Positions 25,901 through 38,100 of a stretch of DNA of 64,000 nt are shown here, one piece after another; position 1 is the stretch's first letter; each line of letters opens with the position of its first letter. The notes beneath the pieces were generated by a model. It searched no databases and had not been told where the DNA came from. It worked only from the letters and a program-made list of their open reading frames with translations. Source of the stretch: Brienomyrus brachyistius (Eukaryota > Chordata > Actinopteri > Osteoglossiformes > Mormyridae); assembly GCF_023856365.1 (NCBI RefSeq), contig NC_064540.1, positions 16,151,191 to 16,215,190 on the forward strand, in the 5' to 3' direction. A program made the position numbers and the translations under genes.

Positions 25901-28002
25901 AAATGAGTTACACGCTGCAATGGTAGTGTATACAGGGCACACACTCACTGCACACTCACTGGGTTTATGACTGCAAGTAAGACACACTCACTAATGTTCA
26001 CTCACCTAGTGAATAACGTCTTATTCACCATAATGGCTTTGCCTTCGTTTTACTGTTTTTGAGATTAAGTATCTCATATTCAGACATGTACATTTACCCA
26101 TAAATCTTCTAAAAAATGCTCAGGAAATCACATCATAGCTTGACATCCTGCAAAATTCTGAATAAACTATTTAAATTAAGTTTTTAATTTTTTTTTGCAA
26201 ATCCACTTTGTAGTGGTAACTTCTTGGTATCAACACTATACTTAAAGTAATTATTTTCTCACAATATTTCGATCATCACAGTAAATGAGTGATTAATGAC
26301 AGAAGTCGCTGGAATCTTTAAATGCTGCTGAACAAAAATAACTTTATACTGTAATGAATCTTCCGTACTGTAAGACAAAACAGCATGTGATTAACTTAGA
26401 CCGAGATGTGGAAGTTTGGAGAAGATAGATGTGAGTCAGGGTTGAAGCAGAGCACATCATTAACAACAGTTTTCACTGCCAGAAATAACAGCCAATATCA
26501 AATGCAGTTTAATCCTGCACTTTAAAGAATTAGTTTCCATGTCAATGGGCGTAATTCAATTCATTTATGTAAATTAGTACACGTTGGCACGCCACGCTTG
26601 TACCTGGCCCAAAATACTGTTCCTCATCCCATGATAGATGCTAACGCCAACATCTCCTCATGGAAAACCCAGCATTGCATTCGAAGTGCATGAAAACCAG
26701 ACACCAGTCAAATCACGAATGTCTGTCCTGTAAGGAGGGGGTTTTTGTTATTTTATTTTAACAAATACGCATGTAGATTATTGTACCCATATCCCTGTTT
26801 ATTCTCTAAAAAGAAACATCCAATTAGGTTAACTGGTACCTATAAATTGTGTGTGTGTGTGTGTGTGTGTGTGGTGTGGGTCACGTAAAGTATACATTAC
26901 ATTGTGTGCACCAAATTTTGACATTGTCAGGACCACCTATTTAGTCCCCATAAGGGGACACTCAATTTTCTAAAAAAAAACTGCCACATGTATAAGAAGC
27001 AAAACGACTACTAGCTTTCCAGCATAAGTATCTGGAAAACAAAATATATTAAAATATACTTTTATCTTTCAGGAGCTGTTTTAAAAGTCATGCAACAAAA
27101 TTGTCTTTGGCTTCTTAGTTGGCTTTTGGCATGCAACATTGTTCCGGCCATTGTTAAATGTCAATACATTATGATATTATCTGTCTGTCAGAGTGCATGG
27201 ATTAACACGCTCATGTATCCCATCATGCTACCCCACTGTCCCATTTCTTCCTTATCTCACGATATTATTATTATCATTGCTCAGCAGACACGACTTTTAT
27301 AAAGCATCAGGCAGAGTTTACAATTATGCCTATTTATATATTTGGGATGTTTTGCTCAAGCAATCCAGGTTAAGTACTTTGCACAAGAATAAAACACAAA
27401 GTCCTCCCCTGGGGCTGTTCAGAGCAGATCGCATGATTTTGGGTCATACCGAAACCCAGATCTTTACGCAAAGATTCAGAGCAGGCCAAAACACACACAA
27501 GAAAATTTAAATTACTTAAAATATTTTAAATTGCAATCATATTTTCTCTCTTTGTAAACATTACAGTATTAACTGTGTGGTAAATGCCCTTTAATACTTG
27601 GGAACATTTCTGTGTCAGCTGATCAATTCATCAGGTCAATTTCACATTTATTTACTTGACAGATGAGTTCAGTGCTAAGTGTTCATCCTTCATTTACTGC
27701 AAGAAAAGGCTGGTTGTGGTACTTGGATGTTTTAATCATGAGGTTTTGGAAGCTAAGTTGATGGTAACGGATGATGTACAACGATTTAATTCTGCACTGA
27801 AATTTCAAAAAGGGAAACAAGTTTGTTTCAAGATTATACTTGCATCATAATCTGACATAATCTGAATTGTGCCTAATTATAACAACTGAAGGCAGGTCTT
27901 CCTGGTCTAGATACCATCCATCCATTTACAAAAGATGAGCCATCTGTGCATGCAGTGAAAATAACACATATTGAGGATTTTATAATCATGGCTTTTGTAT
28001 AA

Positions 28003-28040
<38 letters not shown>

Positions 28041-28045
28041 ATACA

Positions 28046-28085
<40 letters not shown>

Positions 28086-31000
28086 TGTATGGGACAGAGA
28101 ATTTGTGTAGAATCCGAGACTCTGCCGCAGATTAAAATTCAGCTGTTTTCTATAACCGAGGCAGAGAAGAACATCTCAGAGCAAGAGCTAAAAGATCAGA
28201 GCAGAACTCTGTATGGACATTTTCAAATAAAAATTAAAAAGGACTTCATACAGATTAACCCTGTGGTGGAATAATCTGACCTCCAGATGTGGGAGGGCCT
28301 GCAGTCCAGTCGTGCGTCTGTGAGCGTGCTCACAGCGATGACCAATCGAATGACTGAATGCGATACCTCTATCACCACCAACCTGTACATGGAAGCTCAG
28401 CCCAGACCCCAGCTGAGACTGCTAGCTATATGAAAGATCGATAGCAGAACCCTGAGAAGGCAGGGCATGCAGTGGCAGCCGGCTTCTGACTGCGTCTTTA
28501 AAAGGCTCTTGTATCAACTACTGTTAAATATAATCCTCTATCACAGAATGCCGAGTATCCACAGCCTGATTTTATATTGTAAAGTAATACATCTGCATTG
28601 GAGGAAACATACTGAGTGTCATGACCCACGCGTCCAGCCCTCGTGTGAGCCACGCCCCCCTGATCGACCACGTGTGATTCCCCGATTATGCCCAGCTGTT
28701 TTCCATTTGTCTGATGTCATGTCCTGTATTTAGTCCACGTTCAAGTCTGTTTCCCCAGGTCTGTCATTAATGCTTGGTTGTCACTGCCCTGTGCTTCCCT
28801 GTCTGCCCAGAATAAACCCTATTTCCCCTGACTCCACGGTTTCGCTACCTTCCTGCCTGCCGAGCGATCACTACACTAAGAAATGGTGACAACCTTCAAA
28901 ATTTATTCATTACTAAAATCAAGACACATTAATGTTCCCCCAGTTATGTAGAGTGAGTGAGAATGTGCATTTGTCATTCACACCATTTAAATGTTACGCT
29001 TTTGTCTTTTATTGGTGTGTAGCTCCAAAGAAAAACCCAGAGAAGTGCACAAAGGCACTTCAGAGACCGATCTAATGACTTACAGGCAAACTGCAGGCTC
29101 GCCTTCCGGCTGAGGACGCTCCCCAGTGGGCCCAACGCCGTGCACTGGTACAGTCCCGTGTCGTGGTTCCTGTCCAGGCGACTAATGATTAGGTCGCCCC
29201 GGGACATGTGACGTCTGTAGTCGCTGCCGAGAACAAGGAGCGTTCCGTTTAGTGACCACCTGAAACGACAGAGACACCGTCAGCCATCTGGCCGCACAGG
29301 AGTAGACCAGCACACTTTGCCATGGCACGGACTCTCCAGCAGTCATTCATTATTCCACAAACAAAGCAGGGATGAGCGAAGAAAAAGTTTACTTAAAAGT
29401 CAAACGTTTTTTGTCAATTAACTCTGCATAACTTACAAGTGTACAGATGGAAAACCATATCAATGAATGGAAATGGCCAATTATAATAGGTTAGTTGTGG
29501 AAGCTGAAACACGTTTCTTTCATCTGTGGTGATAGATGCCAAGGATTGGAAACATCAGAACAAAGCATGATTATTTTTATCGAGAGACGTTCCGCTACGC
29601 TACTGAACGCACCAAATGTGAAAATAACGCTGGTAAAAGTTTTCCCTCTGACACGGATTAGAAGCGTTTGCTTACTCAAAGACGTGATTCAGGTATTTAC
29701 ACGTTTACCGATCAGCTCTATCCACAGGACACAGCTGTATCCTCATGGCCAGTTGTGACGGCGGCATTTTTGAGAAACCATGCAGCTTTTTCGCTGTTGT
29801 TAAGAGCACAGCGGTCTCAACTCTGGCTGACCTCAGCCTTACAGCGTTACATGAAGACCGCCTAGCTAACAGAGCTTGACAGCAGCGCCCCCCTGCCAGT
29901 ACTCTTCTACCTGCAGCTGCTGGGATGCCCAACACCTTGCTAAATGAGAAACCCGCTAAACCTAAAACACGATGTATTGCTATAGCGATTTCAGTGTTTT
30001 ATCTGTAGCTAAATGCTTCAGTGAAGAGAATTCGTCATGGGAACTTGTAACAACATCAAAGTATCCACAACATCACGAACATGAATTCGGACAGTAACGA
30101 TGACAAGACTCATCTCTGCTTCCACAACCCTCTACCTGCTGCCTTTGCTATCTTGACTTCAGTTAGTGTTAATAACGGATGGCTGCTCTCACTTCATGCT
30201 GAGCCATTGCTGGCTCCACAAGAACGTCCTGCCCGTTATTCCTTATCTCAGATCCTGCTCTCTCTCACAAAATAAAAAAGCTACCAGGCATTTGTGGACT
30301 GACACTCTTGCAACAGTTGTTTTTGCATTTAACTTTCCTGCTATCCTGTTATTTTTTTTTTCCTGCATACTGATGACCAGATGGAGGCGCCCATCTCATG
30401 ATACGACCCCCTGAGATTTTTTATTTCTTCACAACCAGGTGGGGTTTCTTACTTTCCTCCGCATGTAAATAAACCCGCTTTCTTCTGACAGCTGGTTACT
30501 CGTTCAATACTCATATGATCCGCAGTATAATTTGACTCATCATGCATTGCTTCAGATTCCATCCTCTGGGATTTGGCTTTGGGTACCTCCTGCCCAACGC
30601 TGACACCGCGCTGACAGATGGGACCCCTGGAAATCAAGGTCAACATCATGCAGTATTCCTCAAATCTTCAGAACCACTCCATAACAATTTACTGCTGCAG
30701 AACTTTAAAGAGGAACAGACAGAGAGCGAGAGGGAGGAGAGCGAGCAATTTACTCTGATGAGCTCAAAGCCATCGCTCTACAACATCCTCCTGTCTAGCA
30801 TAGCACTGAGGCTGTGGTGCAGGACACATTGTGTATTCATGTTATGTTATTGATATGTTATGGCGCTATGGAGCGTCTCACTTTTAAGCATCAGGACAAA
30901 AGGCCACACTTAGCTGGAGGGGACCTTATCTCTCAGTTAGTTACACACAGGCTCTCTGAACTGTTCAGATAGGCACATTAACAGAACAGAACACTTGAGC

Positions 31001-34000
31001 ACAGAGAGCTTTCTGTCCAAGTATACACCTGAAAGGCCTGCCCATTCCTGTCACATCAGTCATCATATTTAACATCATCTGTTTAGCTCCTCACCATCTT
31101 TGCATGAGACAACTCAACAAAATAAGTCAAGGACTTGGTATTTGTACATATAGCCTGTATTCTCGCACTAACCACATGCTCACAGTTGCTTTTGGACACT
31201 GATAAGAATAAGGGATTTCCTGCAGCAATATTCAGTTGGGCAAACTGATCAAAGCCCAAACTGTAACAGGATCCATCTGAAACATCCAGAACTGTGGTTT
31301 CTAACCCAGTCTTCGGGGACCCACAGACGGTGCACATTTTTGCTCCTTCCCACCTCCCTGCCAGACAGTCCACATTTTTGCTCCTTTCCACCTCCCCTCC
31401 AGACAGTGAACACTTTTGCTCCCTCCCAGCTCCGGCTACATGAACTGGTTTGGAAAACACCAACTAGAAGAAAGAACGTAAATCTTAGATAATACTGTGT
31501 TCTGCCCACGGCTTCCTAGCTTAACGTTCTGACGACAGAGATGCAGTTTGAATATCTGCATGCTGTATAAATTCCAGAGAACTGTAACTCCTTCCCCTAC
31601 CACTGTCCTGAATTCATTTTGACAAGTGCGTATACTTGCTCATCTTTCCAAACAACATGGCAAATATGAGCTTATACAATCTCTGAAATTTTAGTAAAGG
31701 CAAAGGGAAGATACCAGCTAGCATTACGCTAATGTTTTGGCAGTAAAGTTACCTCAACTACTGGATTCTATTTTAAGGTCAAGGCTGTCTATTTTGAAAG
31801 AAGAATTACATTTCCCTGCTTGGAACCCAGGGTATACGTGATCGGAAGATTGCTGGCTGAAATCCTGCGGTCGGCTGAGTGATTTTTCTGTTGGGTCCTT
31901 GAGCTAGACCCCTAACCCCAACTGTGCCAGGGACTGTTTGACCCAGCCATCTCAACTACACGTCACTTTGGGAAAAAGCATCTGCAAAATAAATGTAAAT
32001 TGCTGTGTTTACACACATGCGATGATGCTCCCTGCTGCTTTAAGATGCAGATTTTCGACAAGCATAAACAAGAGCAAACGTGTTAAACAAAACGCCACTC
32101 AGAAGGTTACTGCTGGCGATGCACTTACACGGTGCTAACCGAGGTACGGAACATAACCGCGTGCAAGAGCATCACCAGCCTCTTTATTTATTTATCAAGA
32201 AATGTTTGACAGGTTTGCAAGTAAGTCTTAAGTGGAAAGCACTTAATGACTGTGTTATCTCTTCATGCATTCATGGATAAAGTAATATAGCTTCATCGTG
32301 AAATTTGAATTAATTTGCTTTTCAGAAATCATTATCCAGTCAAACTAATCATGAGCACTGCAGTTTCCAGTCGTACCTGGGTCTCAGCCAGACAGATTTT
32401 ACTTAACGGATTTCAGCTGAGGCACATTTCTCAAGGGTACAACTGCAGTGCCCTTTCTGGTATAGTAGTTAAAGAACAAGACAGGACCCAGAAAGGCCAG
32501 TGATTCCAATTACTGGCATTTTTTTCCCAAAAGCAGTGAAGCAAATGTCTCTAGTGATATAAGCTTTAAAAAGCAACACTAAACTGTTAATAAATCCTTA
32601 CATTAAAGTAATTATGGTATAGTTCAATCAACTACTAGCCTACCACCAAAGAAATCAATGTTATGCCGGGAGATTTTGTGCAGAGGTAAGTGTCAACAAT
32701 GTTATTCTTAATTTATGTCTAAAGTAATCTATATGCGGGATCAGATTTCTATTTTTCTTAATGTGCTATACCAAAAATTTCTAGGGTGCAATATTTCATG
32801 AGATGGTTTACAAACGGAGGTTTCTAGAAGCAGTGCGACACATCGATGGGCTGACCTGTACTGTGGGGGGGGGTCCCCGCCTGCTTCACATGGTATGGTA
32901 ACCTCCTGGTCGGGGGAATCAATGGGGAGTGTCAAATCGCTGGGTTCTGTTATCCACCTCGGACCAAGGAACATTTCATCTTCTGCAAAAGCTGAAAGGA
33001 AGAAGAAAAACGTGAGTTCATTGATCTCCGTTTAGCTATGTTACCGACTGGAGAAACCCGGGGAGATACTGCTAATTCACTTCATGGGGGGTCTTAACAA
33101 ATATAAAAAAGAGATTTAAGGCTATAGCAACTATAGCAAATCCAGACTCATTTGTAGAATATCTTAGTCTCTGTATGTGTGTGTGTGTCTGTGTGTGTGT
33201 GTGTGTGCATGTGTCTGTATTGGGGGGTGCGGTGGGTTTGGGGGAGGGATTAGGTATATATTACATTGTAGGGACCAGCTATCTCAACAATGTGATAAAA
33301 ACCTATTATTTTGACGTTGTGGGGGGAAACTCAGTTTTATAAAAATCTGTGACTGCAATCAAAAACCAATGTCCAAATGACTTGTATTTTGTTTGGTTAC
33401 TTATGGTTAAGGTTAGGGCTGGGTGGGGGTTAGGGTTGTCATTGAAATCATCAGATATTACTGTAGGTGCTGTGATGTGTTCTGTCTATGTTGTGCAAGC
33501 ACATGTAGACAGTAACAAGTCGAGCCATATCTCATTAAATATTCTCTACTCTTTATGTCACACCAGTCAATACACCTGAGTTCTACTTACTGCCTTCATG
33601 GATGATTAAAACACCAATACTGAACTGATTACCTCAGCTGCCAATAACTTAACAACGGAAAAACAAGCATCGTAAAAACAGGCAAACACTGGCTCTCTGA
33701 TCCTTTCTTTCAGTGGAATTGGACTGACTGGTTGTCCATCAGTTTTCTGAAACCGCTTGTCCCATTCAGTGTTGCATTGCTGTGGGGACACACCCTTTGC
33801 TTACTCATGCACGCCAATGGACAATTATGCATCGCCAATTAGCTTCAGCATGTTTTTGGAAACCGGAGTACCCAGAGAAAAGCCCACAATAGCACAGGGA
33901 GAACATGCAAACTTCACACACGTGGAACTCCCGTGGAGGCTCGAACCCTGGTACCAGAGGTGTCAGGCGACAGTGCTAACCACTGCATCATCATGCCACC

Positions 34001-35071
34001 CCCTGACTGGCTGTAACAATTTAATTTGCTGTTTTTCTTCCTCTGTCCCTTTCAGCAACATACACCAACACAGCCTTGTGAGTCGACATCTGTTTTTGTG
34101 GGGAGTGTTTCTTCGGGCTAAAATCGGTGAAAGGAACCAGCTGGGCCAACAAAGAAGGTCACGCATGAAATATTCTTGCTGAACCTTGTGCAGAAACTTT
34201 ATAAGAAAAAAATGGTTTTTAAAAAGCCCTATTTTATGGTGCTATTTCACAACAGCATAGCCACAGTGCAGAGTTAGGTCACGTGTTGTTAGCATTCATA
34301 TTGTTGCAGTTTGTACAATGAAAACCTTAGCAGATGGCAGTACCTCTAAAATTCCAGTGATAAAACACAGCACAATTATAGGTAAAAGAAATAAGGTTCT
34401 TTGATCTGCTTAATGTTACATTGCCGCAGTCAATGCCTATGCCCTGCTTCCTGAGTCAAGTGGAGAAACATTCCACATCACTGCGTTTTGGAAAGGCAGA
34501 GGGACACAGCACACGCGAGGGACACAGCGCATGCGGGGGACACAGCGCACGCGGAGGACACAGCACACGCGGGGGACACAGCACACGCGGGGGACACAGC
34601 ACACGCGAGGGACACAGCACACGCGAGGGACACAGCACACGCGGGGGACACAGCACACGTGGGGGACACAGCGCATGCGGGGGACACAGCGCACGTGGAG
34701 GACACAGCACACGCGAGGGACACAGCACACGCGGGGGACACAGCACACGCGAGGGACACAGCACACGCGGGGGACACAGCACACGCGGGGGACACAGCGC
34801 ACGCGAGGGACACAGCACACGCGAGGGACACAGCACACGCTGGTCTAAGTGCCTTCATAATCACTGATATTAGAGCTGTTTGACTGACGACAGATTCCAT
34901 TCAGAGTTAAGACAAAGCGACCCTTCCTTTTGAACTTGAAAGAAAATGTCATTTACTGCCAAAAGCATTACCCCAGACACAAATGGGAGAAAGAAATCAT
35001 GTGACAGGAATGATGTGCGCATATCCTGCTTAAATAATTATGAAATATCATCAGGGCTAGCCAGAGGCACA

Positions 35072-35110
<39 letters not shown>

Positions 35111-38100
35111 ACACACGTGTATATGGGGACCGTCCATTGGGAAAACTGTAATTCCAACAATGACAACCTACAGCCCTAACCACAAGCCGTAACCATAAGT
35201 AACCAAACAAAATACAAAAATCTTGAGAAAATTTCATTGCAGTCACAGATTTTTATAAAACTGAGTTTCAGGTTTTCGAGACCAAAAAAAAGTGGCCCTC
35301 ACAATGTCAAAATGTCTGGTTTTTATCACATTCGGTCCCCACAATGTAATATAAACATAGCACCCCCCCCACACACACACACACTGTACTGTGCAAAATC
35401 ATAGGAAGTAATTAATTATGTCTTCCAAAGTATGTCAGCTTAGCCTTTTCAAAACCTCTCCTAAGATCACCCCATTGTTTGTGGATACTCTATACACACG
35501 GAACATACCCCCCGTGCATTTTTGACTTGACCACCACCCCACGTTGTTTAAATTAATTTATAAACTGAGCTGGTGGAGAAACTTGGAGAAATGTGATGTC
35601 TGGGCTGCCCCTGAGGAGAGGTTTGGGAACCAAAGCGGTGTTCATTTAGTCATTCAACAAGGTATCAGTATTTTTTTGAAGAACAGAAGAAATTCTTGCT
35701 TATTTTTTAATGTGTTATTGTTAATTTGCATATGTTCTTAGGTTAAATTGTGTTTTTTTTCTGAGCAAATATTCATGTACTACCCAGATAAATAGCCTTA
35801 AACATTTTCTTTGACTCTCTAATACTTTCACACAGTACTGCATATATAGGCATAAATAATAACATTAAAATCAAATACATAAATTGACCTGATATTAATA
35901 TTTAACAAAAATGCCCATTCAGGTCATTGTGTCCCTGGAGAATGCATCCAAAACAACGCATCCTAAAAATACAAGCAATTTTCAGATTGACTGAACATTT
36001 TAATTGAATCTTTCACAGCAGAGACTGTGCTGGAGCTGTTTAATTTGCCCAGGCTCATCGCTTTCATAACACTCGCCGTCAGAAATCCGTTCAGGCTTAA
36101 ATGACAATGCTTGTCCTCCTGTTTATATAACACGATGGATGTAGTTTTTAAGATTTGATTAAGTAAGTGACATTCAGATATTCATGAGAGGAAACACCCT
36201 AAACACACATGGGTACTGGGGGACTACAGAGTCCTACATGTGTTTGTATCCTTTGTTGGAAAGTTCTGGAACTGCAATATGCAAAATGTCACCATGCAGC
36301 TCCTTAATTGTTAAAAATGTATTTATTTATTTTTTCCTCTGTAATACAGAATTACAGATGTGAAGCTGACATATGGGGTTGCCATATTCTACAGCACACA
36401 TTTCTCTCTTGCGAGGGTGACAATTTAACTTAACAGTTCTTAAATCACTGTGGTGTCATATTTTCAGCTTTGCATAACCGAATGCTTGTCAGCGATTGAG
36501 GTGTAAAAATATTCCGAGGGGGGATGGTAGGCTCATGGGGATCCCCCGACAGTAAAATTTGCTGAGTGTGGGAATTACGCTATGTTGTAACTCTCATATA
36601 GTCCGGAGATTTACTTTTAAGTGAGTGAGATTACACAGAACGATTTAGAGGAGTGGTGAGGGAGGTGATATATTTTCAGAAGGGGATGATTTTTGTAATT
36701 TTTTCCAGTGGGGGTTGACATCCATGTGCATCCCAGGACACCTCGAGCCCTCATGTTGTTGCACTTAAAATGTGTTGCCAAAAATGTTTGCTAAATACAC
36801 CAGTACAAAATGGACGACGTACACATAATCACGTTACATCCATGAATAATACTCCATTAAGTACATAGACCAGCATCTGCAGCAACATCCGTCTACAGAG
36901 TGACTGTAATATTACTCAGTTCAAATTGCTGTAATGCACTTCAGCAATGCTAGGGATAATGTAAGAGTTTAATTTAGCTGTTTCATATTGGTTGAGAAGA
37001 GGGTCTGTTTTGTCTGTGACTGAATGTGGATGGAGCGTGAGTGAGAGATGGGAGGAGAGAGCAGAGCTGGAGCGTATGAAGGCAGCAGCTTGTGTGTTTA
37101 GCGCTGGGCCTCAAGCATGTCTTTTATCTTCTTTTAACAAACGAGAATAAAATATTCAAGTGAGATTTCCTGCCTCGAATCAGTTCATTTTACACTTTTG
37201 AAGCCACAAGCGAATCCGGAAAATATAGTAAGATGAAACCAGCATACCATAATTATCCGTCTTAAGTACATTTCTACCGAATACTCTCATTATTTTAACT
37301 TCATCTGAATGTCCCATTTTTCCCGTTGTAGTATTTGTTGAATTAGATAAACCTGCTGTACTATTACACAATACAACATCTTTATGACAATGACGCAAAT
37401 GACAGCCAAATCACTTACAAACATATTTGAAGATATTCTCTAATAAGCAAGGCCTTGATATTATAAAAAACTGCCCATATTTTGCTGCACAGGCTAACAT
37501 ATAAAAAACAATGACAACAGTACAATCCAATGCAACAGACCATTTCAAATTGCTTCATTTAATACTGTATAGGCGCAACAGAAGACGGCATGAAAATGAG
37601 ATTTAGAAACCCTCTATGCATCCCTAAAATCCCTCAATCTGTGAAAATGCATAAAAATAAAAAGCAACAATGGTGATTGATGAGCATATTGGAGATGCAG
37701 GCTGTGCTGGAGAAGCTTGGGTGCGAATTAATTGTGAATTTTCAAATTTATAAATTTAAACATAGGATCTGGTGTCATTTATATGGTATTATATATGAAA
37801 CGTTTTTGGCGATGCAAACTTCGGAGGGTCTAATTGTGAGCAGTAGTATTCTCACTTATCTGATCGCCACCCACATCGCTACATTGGGTTTTCTAATCGA
37901 GATGTGCACAGGAACAGAGGTGAATTCTGGATCATCTCAGAAATTGTTAGAGCAATGTGATCCTCGGGGACCCCCAGACAGTCCACATTTTTGCTCCCTC
38001 CCAGCATCCTGCCAGACAGTCTGCATTTTTCCTCCCTCCCAGCTCCCTGCCACACAGTCCGCATTTTTCCTCCCTCCCAGCTCCCTGCCACACAGTCCAC

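Larger units (their letters stand above)
25879..29083 (-). other. intron between coding exons 3 and 4
   Basis: Contains a GT tract with a partial GTGGGGAC-family copy (26849-26990), a GT then TA microsatellite (28009-28084) and a solo LTR (28617-28875). Confidence 0.6.
29260..32855 (-). other. intron between coding exons 2 and 3
   Basis: Contains a three-unit copy of the 38-bp repeat (31325-31438) and a SINE (31825-32000). Otherwise nothing recognised. Confidence 0.55.

Noticed and set aside
33930..34005. Possible tRNA gene (A- and B-box motifs)
   Set aside because: The boxes belong to the head of a SINE; no cloverleaf or anticodon arm is kept.
34503..34844. Regularly spaced repeats suggesting a CRISPR array
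   Set aside because: Units abut with no spacers and the genome is vertebrate; a minisatellite.
34421..34900. Open frames on both strands with six-residue repeats (GHSTRG, CCVPRV and others)
   Set aside because: Direct product of the 18-bp minisatellite, which is a multiple of three and stop-free in several frames.
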